A stretch of 60,588 nt of DNA, from assembly GCA_902573175.1 (NCBI GenBank), contig CACGIS010000004.1:1-60588 (forward strand), written 5' to 3'. This document shows, piece by piece, positions 31,792-41,954 of the stretch (its first letter is position 1; every line of letters starts with the position of its first letter). The stretch is from Paracoccaceae bacterium. GTDB taxonomy: Bacteria > Pseudomonadota > Alphaproteobacteria > Rhodobacterales > Rhodobacteraceae. The notes beneath the pieces were generated by a model, which made no database searches, was not told the DNA's origin, and saw nothing but the letters and a program-made list of their open reading frames with translations. The translations under genes were made by a program, and so were the position numbers.

Positions 31792-33468
31792 ATGAGCTAT
31801 AAAAGTGATATTGAAATTGCTCGAAGTGCAGAAAAAAAACCAATTCAAGAAGTTGGTGCTCACCTTGGAATTCCTGCAGAACATTTGTTACCGTACGGTC
31901 ATGATAAAGCCAAAGTAAGCCAAGAATTTATAAATGGTGTTCAAGATAAGGAAAATGGAAAATTAATTCTTGTAACGGCCATAAATCCCACACCTGCAGG
32001 TGAAGGCAAAACAACAACAACAGTTGGTCTTGGCGATGGACTTAACAAAATCGGCAAAAATGCCATGATTTGTATTAGAGAAGCTTCGTTAGGTCCAAAT
32101 TTTGGTATGAAAGGCGGTGCGGCTGGAGGCGGACATGCCCAAGTTATCCCAATGGAAGATATGAACTTACATTTTACGGGTGATTTCCACGCAATAACTT
32201 CTGCTCATTCATTACTTTCAGCTATGATTGATAACCATATTTACTGGGGTAATGACCTTGGTATTGATACTCGAAGAGTTGTATGGCGGAGAGTGGTAGA
32301 CATGAATGACAGAGCACTCCGTCAGATTACATCATCTCTCGGAGGTATTTCAAATGGCTTCCCTCGCGAGGCAGGCTTTGACATCACAGTTGCCTCAGAA
32401 GTTATGGCAATTCTTTGTTTAGCAAAAGATCTGAATGATTTGCAGACAAAATTGGGCAATATGATAGTTGCCTACAGGCGTGATCGTTCTCCTGTTTTTT
32501 GCCGTGATATAAAAGCAGACGGAGCGATGACAGTATTACTTAAAGATGCCATCAAACCTAATTTAGTGCAGACTCTAGAAAATAATCCGGCTTTTGTACA
32601 TGGGGGGCCTTTTGCCAATATTGCGCATGGATGCAATTCCTTAATAGCAACTCAAACAGCGCTTAAGTTATCTGACTATGTTGTAACTGAGGCAGGATTT
32701 GGAGCCGACTTAGGCGCTGAGAAGTTTTTGAATATTAAATGCCGTAAGGCGGGTTTATCGCCAGCGGTTATTGTCCTCGTTGCCACTATTCGCGCTATGA
32801 AAATGAACGGCGGAGTCGCAAAAGAGGATTTAGGGCAAGAAAATGTCAGTGCTGTAAAGTCTGGCTGTGCAAATTTAGGTTGTCATATAGAGAATTTGAA
32901 AAGTTTTGGCGTACCGGTAATCGTAGCAATCAATCATTTCGTAAAAGATACTCAGAACGAAATAGACGCAGTGATGCAGTTTGTCACAAGTCAGGGTTCG
33001 GAGGCTATTGTTTCAAAACATTGGGAATTTGGATCAGAGGGTTCAGTAGACTTAGCCAAGCGCGTCTCAGAAATAGCAGGCTCAGAAGTTTCTGATTTTG
33101 CTCCAATTTATCCTGATGAAATGCCACTTGCTGAAAAGATACAGACGATTTGTAAAAAAATTTATAGAGCTGAAGAAGCTCTTATAGATAAGAAAATTTA
33201 CGATCAATTAAAGCAATGGGAAGAACAGGGATACGGCGATTTGCCAATTTGCATGGCAAAAACACAATATAGTTTCTCAACAGACCCTAACTTGCGTGGA
33301 GCCCCTACGGGACACACTGTGCCTGTTCGGGAGGTGAGAATAAGTGCAGGTGCCGGTTTTATAGTTGTTGTATGTGGAGAAATTATGACGATGCCGGGTC
33401 TGCCTCGGGTTCCTGCCGCAGAATCTATATATCTCAATAAGTTTGGCGAAATAGAAGGGTTGTTCTAG
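31792..33468 (+). CDS. fhs: Formate-tetrahydrofolate ligase
   Basis: The product is 558 residues, the usual Fhs length. It makes 10-formyl-THF from formate, THF and ATP. The nucleotide-binding loop is [10 protein letters not shown], and the conserved [16 protein letters not shown] and P-N-L-V-Q-T-L-E segments are present. AAAGGAAACC precedes the ATG. The 163-base upstream gap holds no gene; I see only an AGGTTT/AAACCT inverted pair (31744-31749 and 31784-31789) flanking the ribosome binding site, and no recognisable riboswitch. It forms a same-strand group with the chorismate mutase and folD. Confidence 0.97.
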   Translation: MSYKSDIEIARSAEKKPIQEVGAHLGIPAEHLLPYGHDKAKVSQEFINGVQDKENGKLILVTAINPTPAGEGKTTTTVGLGDGLNKIGKNAMICIREASLGPNFGMKGGAAGGGHAQVIPMEDMNLHFTGDFHAITSAHSLLSAMIDNHIYWGNDLGIDTRRVVWRRVVDMNDRALRQITSSLGGISNGFPREAGFDITVASEVMAILCLAKDLNDLQTKLGNMIVAYRRDRSPVFCRDIKADGAMTVLLKDAIKPNLVQTLENNPAFVHGGPFANIAHGCNSLIATQTALKLSDYVVTEAGFGADLGAEKFLNIKCRKAGLSPAVIVLVATIRAMKMNGGVAKEDLGQENVSAVKSGCANLGCHIENLKSFGVPVIVAINHFVKDTQNEIDAVMQFVTSQGSEAIVSKHWEFGSEGSVDLAKRVSEIAGSEVSDFAPIYPDEMPLAEKIQTICKKIYRAEEALIDKKIYDQLKQWEEQGYGDLPICMAKTQYSFSTDPNLRGAPTGHTVPVREVRISAGAGFIVVVCGEIMTMPGLPRVPAAESIYLNKFGEIEGLF

Positions 33469-33518
33469 ACTAAAATTTAATGTTTTACATTGTTAAGCTT
33501 TGAGTTCAGGAGACCGTA

Positions 33519-33824
33519 ATGACAGAACTTACAAAACCAGGTGATTGTAATAATATGGATGAATTACGTCATCAAATTGATAAGTTGGATGTCCAAGTAG
33601 TTGAGCTTTTGGCAAATCGCTCAGAATTTATAGATAGAGCAACTGAGTTGAAGAAATTAAATGGGATGCCTGCTAGAATTCCTGAACGAATTGAAAGTGT
33701 CGTTTCCAACGCGCGAAATGCGGCTGAAGAGCTAGATCTAGACGCAAATCTTGTTGAAAAAATTTGGCGAATTTTAATCGATTGGTCCATTCAAAGGGAA
33801 GCAGAAATTATTCGCGAAGAGTGA
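33519..33824 (+). CDS. Chorismate mutase (AroQ type)
   Basis: The product is 101 residues, all helical, in the range of monofunctional AroQ mutases. It has L-R-H-Q-I-D-K-L-D near the start, L-L-A-N-R-S in the first helix, then A-T-E-L-K-K, I-P-E-R-I-E, and the late [10 protein letters not shown]. These hold the arginine, lysine and glutamate/glutamine positions that bind chorismate. It converts chorismate to prephenate for phenylalanine and tyrosine synthesis. An isochorismate-pyruvate lyase (PchB) role is possible by sequence type but unsupported by neighbours. It sits between fhs and folD, 50 bases after fhs and 34 before folD. Confidence 0.85.
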   Translation: MTELTKPGDCNNMDELRHQIDKLDVQVVELLANRSEFIDRATELKKLNGMPARIPERIESVVSNARNAAEELDLDANLVEKIWRILIDWSIQREAEIIREE

Positions 33825-33858
33825 GCTCAATTTTCTCAAATTTAAAGGATTACCAAAA

Positions 33859-34752
33859 ATGGTAGCGCAAATAATAGACGGGAAGCTTTTTTCTAGGAAG
33901 CTACGGGACCAAGTTGCTGAACATGTGTATGCTTTGAAAAAAGAAAATAATGTTACCCCAGGCCTGGCTGTGGTTTTAGTTGGTGAGGATCCGGCAAGCC
34001 AAGTTTACGTTCGATCAAAAGGTAAACAAACTATAGAAACTGGAATGAATTCGTATGAGCATAGATTAAGTGAGAATACTTCTGAAGAAGATCTTTTAGA
34101 ATTGGTAAACCGTTTGAATGATGATAATGAAGTGCATGGAATTTTAGTTCAACTGCCTTTACCAGAACATATAAATGAAGACGCTGTAATAAATGCTATC
34201 GATCCAGTAAAAGACGTTGACGGATTTCATATTTCCAATGTTGGCTTACTGGCTACAGGTCAAAAATCTATGGTTCCTTGTACACCCTTAGGATGTTTAC
34301 TTATGCTAAAAGATTTACATGGATCTTTATCTGGTATGGATGCTGTTATTATTGGTAGGTCGAATATAGTTGGAAAACCAATGGCCCAGCTCTTGTTGAG
34401 CGAAAGTTGCACAGTTACGATAACCCATTCAAAAACAAAAAACTTGGAAGAAATGGTTGGACGCGCTGACATTATTATAGCTGCGGTAGGAAGACCAGAA
34501 ATGGTCAAAGGGGACTGGATAAAGCCGGGCGCCACGCTTATTGACGTAGGGATCAATAGAGTAGAAGGAAATGATGGCGGGAAGCGTTTGGTTGGTGATG
34601 CAGAGTTCTCAAGTTGTTCAGAAATTGCGGGCGCTATAACTCCTGTTCCTGGTGGTGTTGGACCGATGACAATTGCATGCCTATTAGTAAATACTCTAGT
34701 CGCTTGTTGTCGTAAACATAAGCTGGCCGAGCCAGATATTATTCCAAATTAA
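33859..34752 (+). CDS. folD: Bifunctional methylene-THF dehydrogenase / methenyl-THF cyclohydrolase
   Basis: The product is 297 residues. FolD interconverts 5,10-methylene-, 5,10-methenyl- and 10-formyl-THF using NADP. Family motifs are V-Y-V-R-S-K-G-K (catalytic lysine region), [22 protein letters not shown], the cofactor loop [10 protein letters not shown] and [14 protein letters not shown] precedes the ATG. With Fhs it completes a formate-folate one-carbon module. Its last four bases overlap the end of the convergent pdeM gene. Confidence 0.97.
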   Translation: MVAQIIDGKLFSRKLRDQVAEHVYALKKENNVTPGLAVVLVGEDPASQVYVRSKGKQTIETGMNSYEHRLSENTSEEDLLELVNRLNDDNEVHGILVQLPLPEHINEDAVINAIDPVKDVDGFHISNVGLLATGQKSMVPCTPLGCLLMLKDLHGSLSGMDAVIIGRSNIVGKPMAQLLLSESCTVTITHSKTKNLEEMVGRADIIIAAVGRPEMVKGDWIKPGATLIDVGINRVEGNDGGKRLVGDAEFSSCSEIAGAITPVPGGVGPMTIACLLVNTLVACCRKHKLAEPDIIPN

Positions 34753-35417
34753 TTGGCTTTAGAAATTGGAATTGGGTAAATTTCTTTTCCCGTCATTAAG
34801 GCAATAGCTTTTTGCTGCATAATTGAGCGAAGCGGATCACGATTACAATAAAGGCCCCCAGTATAGGTTCCATATGCTGGCAATATTACGCGATTTTCGT
34901 CTACTAAAAAACAACGCTTTGTGAAGGATTGACCTTTAATAATTATCCTTATTTTTGGATGATAATGGCCAGATATTTCAAAGCGATCTTCTGCATTTGC
35001 AATATGCTGGAAGTTAAGTTTTTCAATTTCGAGAGCGTTTAAAAAGCTACCACCCAAATTTTTAGGGGATGGATCGTGATTACCAGAAATCCAAATCCAT
35101 TCTCGACCTGCTTGCATTTTTGTAATCCAAAGAAGCTCATCTGATGGTAGTGATTGACTTGCTTCATTATCGTCAAAACTATCCCCAAGGCATATTATTT
35201 TTTTAGCATTTGTAGAGTCTAAGTCTGTTTCTAACCTTAATAAAGTATCCTGATTTTCATAAGGTGGGATCCACGACTGACCCATTCTGGCTAATCTGTT
35301 TGACTTTCCAAAGTGTAAATCGGAGACACACAGTATGGATTGAGCTGGCCACCAGAGAGCGCCTGATGGCATAGCCACAAGTTCGTTTTCTGAGATGGAA
35401 AACTTAAAACAGTCCAT
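34749..35417 (-). CDS. pdeM: Ligase-associated DNA damage response endonuclease PdeM
   Basis: The product is 222 residues. This metallophosphoesterase has [22 protein letters not shown] and S-G-H-Y-H-P motifs, and W-W-P-A near the N-terminus as in the PdeM (TIGR04123-type) family. Family members are encoded with a DEXH helicase, an exonuclease and an ATP-dependent DNA ligase and are thought to act in DNA damage response. Here only the helicase accompanies it, 36 bases upstream on the same strand. The assignment rests on both sequence and that pairing. Confidence 0.87.
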   Translation of the reverse strand: MDCFKFSISENELVAMPSGALWWPAQSILCVSDLHFGKSNRLARMGQSWIPPYENQDTLLRLETDLDSTNAKKIICLGDSFDDNEASQSLPSDELLWITKMQAGREWIWISGNHDPSPKNLGGSFLNALEIEKLNFQHIANAEDRFEISGHYHPKIRIIIKGQSFTKRCFLVDENRVILPAYGTYTGGLYCNRDPLRSIMQQKAIALMTGKEIYPIPISKAN

Positions 35418-35453
35418 TTAATTTCTTATAAATTAATACTAGTGTCATATTCT

Positions 35454-37865
35454 TTAATCCAATCCTGCTTCTCTCATAAGCAGGCCTACCTCATTTTGTA
35501 AAATTAATTCCCTTGCTTTTCCTTCAATAGGTATCGTACCCACCTCTAGCAACATTGGAGCAGCTAGAGGTGATACGTGTGGTAGATTTCTGTGGGTTAT
35601 ATTATCGTCTACTCTATCGAACATTTCCTTAATGCGGTTAAAGTCAATTAACCCTTTCATTGCTTCGTCTTTAGTTATTTTTAAAAGAAGGTGGCCTGGG
35701 TCATATTTAATTAAAGTATCGTATAAAATATCTGAAGAAAAAGTTGTCTGGCGTCCTGATTTCCTAAGGCCTGGTAAATTGCGGTCAATTAATCCCGCAA
35801 CTGTAGCTACAGATTTAAAAGTTCTTTTCATTAAAGCGTTGCCTGAAAGCCATTTATCTAGGCCTAATTCAATCGCACTGGAATTGAATAATTTGTTTGG
35901 ATTTTCCACCTTTTTAAGCCCCCAAAGAAGAGTGGCGTAATCATTTGCCACAAAGCCCAATGGAGCAAGGTCTAACTCTTCTAATCGCTTTGATAAAATC
36001 AATCCTAAAGTCTGGTTCGCATTTCGCCCTGCGAAGCTGTAAACAACCATATGATGACGAGATTTCCTGAAAAAAGTTTCAACTAATAAGCTATCTTTAA
36101 CTGGTAATTCTGAAACCTCTTTTTGTTTATTTAACCAGTTTACTGTATCCGCAGGTAAATCTTCCCAGTTTTCATTTTTGAAACTATCTAAAATTCTATC
36201 ACTGAGTTTTGTACTTGTTGCGAATTTAGTTCCCATAAACGTAGCGATTTTAGGCTGCTTATTTGCGTTCTGTGATACCTCGACAACCATTTCCCGTAAA
36301 CTTTCGAAGCGCACTATTTTACCACCAATTAAAAAAGTATCACCTTTTGTAAGCGATGCGGCAAAAGCTTCTTCAATTTCTCCAAGAGGTTTTCCACCAC
36401 TTCGACGGTGCATCCGAACTTTTAGCGTTTCCGTATCTTGTATAGTTCCTACGTTCATTCTTATTCTATTTGCCGTTCTTGGATCCCGTAGAACGATATT
36501 TCCACTATTATCAATCTTCAATCGGTGCCACTGCTCATATCGATTAAGTGCATATCCTCCATCTATACAAAATCTTAAACACTCATTAAAATCACTCTGT
36601 GTTAAGTTTTCGTAAGCGCCTATTTTTTTTATTTCTTTAAATAAATGATGAGGACAAATTGCCCCCGCACAGGCCACAAGCAAAATATGTTGGCACAAAA
36701 CATCCAATGATCCTGAGTTTACTGGTTCACCATCTAGATCGCTATCTTTGACAGCTTCTAAGGCAGCTTGGCACTCAATAATTTCAAATTTATTAGCGGG
36801 AACCATTATTGCTTTGGAAGGAGCATTATGGCTATGGTTAGCCCTTCCAATTCTCTGTACTAGCCGTTTTATATTTTTTGGGGCACCAACTTGAATGACA
36901 AGGTCTACGTCATTCCAATCTATGCCTAGATCTAGGGTTCCTGTACAGACAATAGCTCTCAATTCACCTCTGATTATAGCTGCCTCAACTCGCTGTCGTT
37001 GATCAAGGTCGAGACTGCCGTGATGGATTGCGATGGGGAGATTATTTTTATTATTCAACCATAAATTATGAAAAAAAATTTCTGCTTGAGCGCGTGTATT
37101 ATGAAAAATCAGAGTAGTTTTATGATTAGATATTTTTTCTAAAACATCTGGGATAGAGTAGGTCGCTCCAGCACCTGCCCAAGGAGGAGGGGTCTTTGAT
37201 TGAAGCATTGAAATGTCTGGATTAATCCCAGATTTAGCAAATATTATTGGACAATTAGCTTTATTTTCCGAAATAAAATTTGCTATTTCCTCGGGACGAT
37301 CAACTGTTGCAGACAGTCCTATTTTCCGAAGGTTTGTACACAAGGATTGTAATCGAGATATTGCTAATACTAATTGATGGCCACGTTTGTTTTCAACGAG
37401 TGCGTGTATTTCATCAATCACAATTCTTTTTAAGTTGGCGAAAAGGGTTTTAGACTCTGGAAACGAGATGAGTAGTGCCAAACTTTCAGGGGTGGTAAGT
37501 AAAATATGTGGCGGATCAACTCGTTGGCGTCGCTTTATTGCTGCTTTGGTATCGCCAGTTCGATCTTCCACTCTTATATTCAGCCCTATTTCTTCAATAG
37601 GTATCATCAAATTTCGTTTAATGTCTGATGCTAGTGCTTTTAAAGGAGAAACATAAATTGTGTGGAGCCCAGAGAATTCTGAAGAATCAAGCTCAATTAA
37701 GGTCGGTAAAAATCCTGATAATGTTTTGCCGGACCCAGTTGGCGCAATAAGGAGTTGAGATTGTCTTTTTGAGTTATTCAGTACTTCAATCTGATGGGGT
37801 CGCAAGACCCAGTTTCTTGTTTCAATCCAATTTTCAAATTTTTGAGGTAATTCATAATTTAGCAT
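35454..37865 (-). CDS. Ligase-associated DNA damage response DEXH-box helicase (Lhr-like)
   Basis: The product is 803 residues, the length of the TIGR04121-type helicases rather than of full Lhr. Superfamily 2 motifs are in order: Walker A A-P-T-G-S-G-K-T, motif Ia V-S-P-L-K-A-L, motif II I-D-E-I-H-A-L, motif III S-A-T-V, and motif VI Q-R-I-G-R-A-N-H. The C-terminal part resembles the DEAD/H-associated domain of Lhr proteins. It should unwind DNA or DNA:RNA hybrids with 3'-to-5' polarity. Its partner pdeM follows immediately; the ligase and exonuclease usually found with them are not in the window. Confidence 0.9.
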   Translation of the reverse strand: MLNYELPQKFENWIETRNWVLRPHQIEVLNNSKRQSQLLIAPTGSGKTLSGFLPTLIELDSSEFSGLHTIYVSPLKALASDIKRNLMIPIEEIGLNIRVEDRTGDTKAAIKRRQRVDPPHILLTTPESLALLISFPESKTLFANLKRIVIDEIHALVENKRGHQLVLAISRLQSLCTNLRKIGLSATVDRPEEIANFISENKANCPIIFAKSGINPDISMLQSKTPPPWAGAGATYSIPDVLEKISNHKTTLIFHNTRAQAEIFFHNLWLNNKNNLPIAIHHGSLDLDQRQRVEAAIIRGELRAIVCTGTLDLGIDWNDVDLVIQVGAPKNIKRLVQRIGRANHSHNAPSKAIMVPANKFEIIECQAALEAVKDSDLDGEPVNSGSLDVLCQHILLVACAGAICPHHLFKEIKKIGAYENLTQSDFNECLRFCIDGGYALNRYEQWHRLKIDNSGNIVLRDPRTANRIRMNVGTIQDTETLKVRMHRRSGGKPLGEIEEAFAASLTKGDTFLIGGKIVRFESLREMVVEVSQNANKQPKIATFMGTKFATSTKLSDRILDSFKNENWEDLPADTVNWLNKQKEVSELPVKDSLLVETFFRKSRHHMVVYSFAGRNANQTLGLILSKRLEELDLAPLGFVANDYATLLWGLKKVENPNKLFNSSAIELGLDKWLSGNALMKRTFKSVATVAGLIDRNLPGLRKSGRQTTFSSDILYDTLIKYDPGHLLLKITKDEAMKGLIDFNRIKEMFDRVDDNITHRNLPHVSPLAAPMLLEVGTIPIEGKARELILQNEVGLLMREAGLD

Positions 37866-37889
37866 TAAGTGAATTTTAAGAGCGGAAGA

Positions 37890-38516
37890 TCAATTGACTA
37901 TTTTGGCTTCTGTGGCACTGCGTATTTCTTGGTCCGATATTCCATCCGCACACTCGATGATCTCCAAACCTCCTGAAACGACATCCAAAACACCTAAATT
38001 TGTTATTATCCTGTCCACAACACTTTTCCCAGTGAGCGGCAGAGTGCACTCCTTCAACAATTTGGATTCACCGTGTTTATTAGTATGATCCATAACCACG
38101 ATTACACGACCAACACCAGAAACTAAATCCATAGCACCGCCCATTCCTTTCACTAGTTTACCCGGTATCATCCAATTAGCTAGGTCACCGTTTTCAGCAA
38201 CTTCCATAGCACCTAATATAGCCATTGCTATCTTACCTCCTCGGATCATTCCAAAGGAGGTGGCACTGTCAAAATATGCAGTTTGGGGTAGTTCTGTTAT
38301 CGTTTGCTTGCCAGCATTAATCAAATCCGAGTCTTCCTCACCCTCGAGTGGGAATGGCCCCATGCCAAGCATACCATTCTCTGATTGAAGCATAACGTTT
38401 ATTCCTTCTGGAATATAATTTGATACTAAAGTTGGAATTCCAATACCAAGATTTACATACATTCCGTCTTCAAGTTCTTTTGCTGCTCTGGCAGCCATTT
38501 GATCTCGATCCCACAT
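37890..38516 (-). CDS. scoB: 3-oxoacid (succinyl-CoA:acetoacetate) CoA-transferase subunit B
   Basis: The product is 208 residues from the ATG at 38516, which has AGGA with 6 bases spacing and begins [12 protein letters not shown] as subunit B proteins do. The frame opens earlier but that part overlaps scoA. The catalytic glutamate lies in S-E-N-G-M-L-G-M-G. The enzyme transfers CoA from succinyl-CoA to acetoacetate or a similar 3-oxo acid, allowing ketone-body or polyhydroxybutyrate-derived carbon to enter central metabolism. It starts 10 bases after the scoA stop, and the two form the heteromeric enzyme. Confidence 0.93.
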   Translation of the reverse strand: MWDRDQMAARAAKELEDGMYVNLGIGIPTLVSNYIPEGINVMLQSENGMLGMGPFPLEGEEDSDLINAGKQTITELPQTAYFDSATSFGMIRGGKIAMAILGAMEVAENGDLANWMIPGKLVKGMGGAMDLVSGVGRVIVVMDHTNKHGESKLLKECTLPLTGKSVVDRIITNLGVLDVVSGGLEIIECADGISDQEIRSATEAKIVN

Positions 38517-38526
38517 TTTTTGTCCT

Positions 38527-39225
38527 TTAAGCAGCAGGGCGCGTTGTGCGCTGTTCAATTCGTTTTTCATGATCACCTTGAATAATCCTGTGAACATAGA
38601 TCCCAGGGAGGTGTATCAAATCTGGATCTAACGAGCCTGTAGGTACAATTTCCTCTACTTCCACAACGCAAACTTTTCCACACATTGCAGCTGGAGGATT
38701 AAAATTCCTGGCTGTTTTTCTGAATATTAAATTTCCCGTTTCGTCCGCTTTCCACGCTTTTATAATTGAAAGGTCCGCAAACAGACTTTCTTCTAAAATA
38801 TAGGTTTCTCCATTGAAATCTTTATGTTCCTTTCCATCAGCTATTATGGTGCCCACTCCGGTTTTCGTATAAAAACCCGGTATCCCGCACCCTGCTGCAC
38901 GCATTCTTTCTGCTAAAGTACCTTGGGGATTAAACTCTAATTCAAGCTCAGCTGATAGATACTGCCTCATAAATTCAGCGTTTTCTCCAACGTATGAAGA
39001 TATCATCTTTTTTACTTGGCGAGATTCGAGTAATATACCTATTCCAAAATCATCAACACCAGCATTATTCGATGCGAAAGTTAAATCTTTTGTCCCCGCA
39101 TCTTTAATAGCTTGCAGTAATATTTCTGGGATTCCACATAATCCAAATCCTCCTGAGGCGATGAACATTCCATCGAACAGTAAACCCTTTAGAGCCTCGC
39201 CGGCAGTACCATAAACTTTTTGCAT
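38527..39225 (-). CDS. scoA: 3-oxoacid (succinyl-CoA:acetoacetate) CoA-transferase subunit A
   Basis: The product is 232 residues from the ATG at 39225 (AAAGG about 10 bases upstream); the earlier in-frame start at 39255 adds ten residues unlike the family. Typical subunit A features are the glycine-rich [10 protein letters not shown] near the N-terminus, S-N-N-A-G, and a late [16 protein letters not shown]. It pairs with ScoB. The two genes are a self-contained operon between the helicase and topA genes. Homologous AtoDA enzymes act on short-chain fatty acids, so the exact acceptor is uncertain. Confidence 0.93.
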   Translation of the reverse strand: MQKVYGTAGEALKGLLFDGMFIASGGFGLCGIPEILLQAIKDAGTKDLTFASNNAGVDDFGIGILLESRQVKKMISSYVGENAEFMRQYLSAELELEFNPQGTLAERMRAAGCGIPGFYTKTGVGTIIADGKEHKDFNGETYILEESLFADLSIIKAWKADETGNLIFRKTARNFNPPAAMCGKVCVVEVEEIVPTGSLDPDLIHLPGIYVHRIIQGDHEKRIEQRTTRPAA

Positions 39226-39299
39226 TGAACGATTACCTTTCTTAAATTTGGACAATTGTCCTAAAATAAAAATTCAAAAAAAATTAAATTAGAAAAGAT

Positions 39300-41792
39300 T
39301 TATTTTTTCTTGCCTCTTTTTTTTCCTTTTGCCGCCTTTTCGGTTATAAGCTTTACAGCTTCTTCAAGTGTAATTTCTTCGGGGTCTTTTCCTTTAGGTA
39401 TCGTGGCGTTGATTTTTGCGTACTTTACATAAGGGCCATATTTTCCATCCATCACATTCACAGGCCCGCCCCCATCAGGGTGTTCGCCAAGTTCTTTAAT
39501 TGCTTTGGAGGTTGTGCCACGTCCACTTCCGGCGGCTGCCTTTTTTGCAAGCTCTTCAACAGCTCTATTCATCCCAACGTTAAATACATCATCAGGATCT
39601 TTTAAATTTGCGTAAGTCCGCCCGTGACGTACGAAAGGGCCATATCTCCCAATCCCTGCTTCTATTATCTGACCATCTTCAGGATGAGGCCCTATTTTTC
39701 TTGGCAAACTAAGAAGTTTTAGCGCTTTTTCGAGTTCTATATCTGACGGTGACCACCCTTTTGGCAGGCTAGCCCTTGGCGGTTTTTTATTCTCTTCTGA
39801 GGCTTCGCCACGTTGAATATAGGGACCGTACCTGCCACTCTTAAGAAATATTTTATCTCCTTTATCTTCACCAAGTAAACGCTCTGCTGTTTCATCTGGT
39901 TCACCGGATATAGGACGGGTAAAATTACACTCTGGATAGTTTCCACACCCAACAAACCCGCCAGTTCGCGATGATTTCAAGTGGAGTTGACCATTTCCGC
40001 ATTTCGGACACCTCCTTGGGTCGCTACCATCTTCTTTAGCGGGATAAAGCTGGGGCGCTAATGCATCATCTAAAACGTCTAAAACTTCTGTAATTCTAAG
40101 CTCTGATGTTTCAGAGATTGCTTCTGAAAAATCATCCCAAAATTGACCTAGAAGTTCTTTATAATTCCCTTTTCCAGCACTCACAGAGTCAAGTTGATTT
40201 TCTAAACCTGCCGTAAAATCAAACTCAACGTACCGTTTAAAAAAATTCAATAGAAAAATTGTAACTATGCGTCCCTTATCTTCTGGAAATAACCTATTTT
40301 TCTCTTTTCTAACGTATTCTCTATCCTGAATTGTCGTCACAATATTAGCATAAGTTGAAGGTCTGCCTATTCCCAATTCTTCCATTTTTTTGACGAGACT
40401 GGCTTCTGTATATCTTGGTGGTGGTTGGGTGAAGTGTTGCTCAGGATCAATACTGAGCTTTTCAATATTTTCTCCCTTAGACATTTGTGGAAGACGATTT
40501 TCATCGTCTGATTGCTCCACGTCATCGCGGCTTTCTTCGTAAACTTTGAGAAATCCTTCGAACAACACAACTTGCCCGTTAGCTCTAAGAGTAACTTCCT
40601 TGTCTGGGCTTTGTATATCTACTGAAGTTCTCTGTAACTTTGCGGACTCCATTTGACACGATATCGTTCTTTTCCAGATTAAATCATATAGTTTAAACTG
40701 GTCAGCATCGGAAAGTTTTAATTGCTTTGCATCTTTTAAAATGGAAGTAGGTCGAATACATTCATGAGCTTCTTGAGCATTTTTCGCTTTATTTTTGTAG
40801 AACCTAGGAGATGCTGGTAAAAATTGATCACCATATCTTTGCCTTATGGCTTCTCTCGTAGAGGTAACAGCTTCTGGCGCCATATCAATCCCATCAGTTC
40901 GCATATATGTAATATGACCTGCCTCATATAACCTTTGAGCTGCTTGCATTGTTTGTCTGGCACCCATTCCATATTTTCTTCCAGCCTCTTGTTGAAGAGT
41001 AGATGTCATGAAAGGAGCGAAGGGGTTTCTGCTAGTTGGCTTGCTTTCAACTGAGGCAACGATAAGGTCACGTGTCGTGATTGCCTGTGCTGCTAACTCT
41101 GCTTCCGAGCTACTTTTCAAATCATATTTATCTAGTTTCGTTCCGGCAAAGTTTATTAGTTTCCCATCAAATACTTGCCCTCTAGGAGTTTTTAAACATG
41201 CTTTAACAGACCAGTATTCTTTTGGTTTGAAAGCTTCTATTTCTATTTCTCTTTCTACGATTAATCGCAAGCAAACTGACTGTACCCTTCCAGCTGATCT
41301 AGCCCCTGGCAATTTACGCCATAACACTGGCGATAGATTGAAACCGACGAGATAATCGAGAGCTCTTCGTGCAAGATAAGCATGTACTAATGGTGCGTCT
41401 ATTTCTCGAGGATTGGCCATCGCTTCCGAAACAGCTGATTTAGTAATCGCGTTAAAAACCACTCTGCTTACTGGTGTGTCACTATTTATAACCCGCTTAT
41501 TTCGTAATGTTTCTTCGAGGTGCCAACTTATAGCTTCACCCTCACGATCTGGATCTGTAGCTAATATCAACTCATTATCTTTTTTCAGAGCATCGGCTAT
41601 GGCTTTGACATGTTTTTTACTGTCAGCACCAATTTCCCATTTCATATCAAAACCCTTATCCGGGTCCACGGATCCGTCTTTCGCTGGCAAATCTCTAACA
41701 TGACCAAATGACGCTAAAACGGTGTAATCGGAGCCCAGATATTTATTGATCGTTTTTGCTTTTGCTGGTGACTCTACAACCACTACTGGCAT
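39300..41792 (-). CDS. topA: DNA topoisomerase I
   Basis: The product is 830 residues from the ATG at 41792, which has AAAGGA and six bases spacing and starts M-P-V-V-V-V-E-S-P-A-K-A-K as TopA does; the frame runs further upstream, but without homology. The TOPRIM motif D-P-D-R-E-G-E, R-S-A-G-R-V-Q-S and the catalytic tyrosine in T-Y-M-R-T-D-G are present. A four-cysteine zinc-finger (C-P-K-C then C-G-N-Y-P-E-C) follows near residue 580, then repeated toprim-C-like K-x-G-R-Y-G-P-Y/F modules and a lysine-rich tail. It relaxes negative supercoils. Confidence 0.97.
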   Translation of the reverse strand: MPVVVVESPAKAKTINKYLGSDYTVLASFGHVRDLPAKDGSVDPDKGFDMKWEIGADSKKHVKAIADALKKDNELILATDPDREGEAISWHLEETLRNKRVINSDTPVSRVVFNAITKSAVSEAMANPREIDAPLVHAYLARRALDYLVGFNLSPVLWRKLPGARSAGRVQSVCLRLIVEREIEIEAFKPKEYWSVKACLKTPRGQVFDGKLINFAGTKLDKYDLKSSSEAELAAQAITTRDLIVASVESKPTSRNPFAPFMTSTLQQEAGRKYGMGARQTMQAAQRLYEAGHITYMRTDGIDMAPEAVTSTREAIRQRYGDQFLPASPRFYKNKAKNAQEAHECIRPTSILKDAKQLKLSDADQFKLYDLIWKRTISCQMESAKLQRTSVDIQSPDKEVTLRANGQVVLFEGFLKVYEESRDDVEQSDDENRLPQMSKGENIEKLSIDPEQHFTQPPPRYTEASLVKKMEELGIGRPSTYANIVTTIQDREYVRKEKNRLFPEDKGRIVTIFLLNFFKRYVEFDFTAGLENQLDSVSAGKGNYKELLGQFWDDFSEAISETSELRITEVLDVLDDALAPQLYPAKEDGSDPRRCPKCGNGQLHLKSSRTGGFVGCGNYPECNFTRPISGEPDETAERLLGEDKGDKIFLKSGRYGPYIQRGEASEENKKPPRASLPKGWSPSDIELEKALKLLSLPRKIGPHPEDGQIIEAGIGRYGPFVRHGRTYANLKDPDDVFNVGMNRAVEELAKKAAAGSGRGTTSKAIKELGEHPDGGGPVNVMDGKYGPYVKYAKINATIPKGKDPEEITLEEAVKLITEKAAKGKKRGKKK

Positions 41793-41954
41793 TAAATATC
41801 CTTTCGACTCACGATTGCGACTTCGCGCGGGAACATGGCTCCAGCTGGGAAGGTTTGTCAATCCTGCTTAAACAAAATTAACATAAAACTGTTTCGATTT
41901 ACTTTTAAGACATAGCTTAATTAATGGTTTTTTCCAATTTAGGGAGTCCAAGCT

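Noticed and set aside
36178-36615. A 145-codon plus-strand open frame opposite the DEXH helicase gene.
   Set aside because: It is antisense to a well-supported conserved gene, has no recognisable motif and no ribosome binding site, and its composition mirrors the helicase codons.
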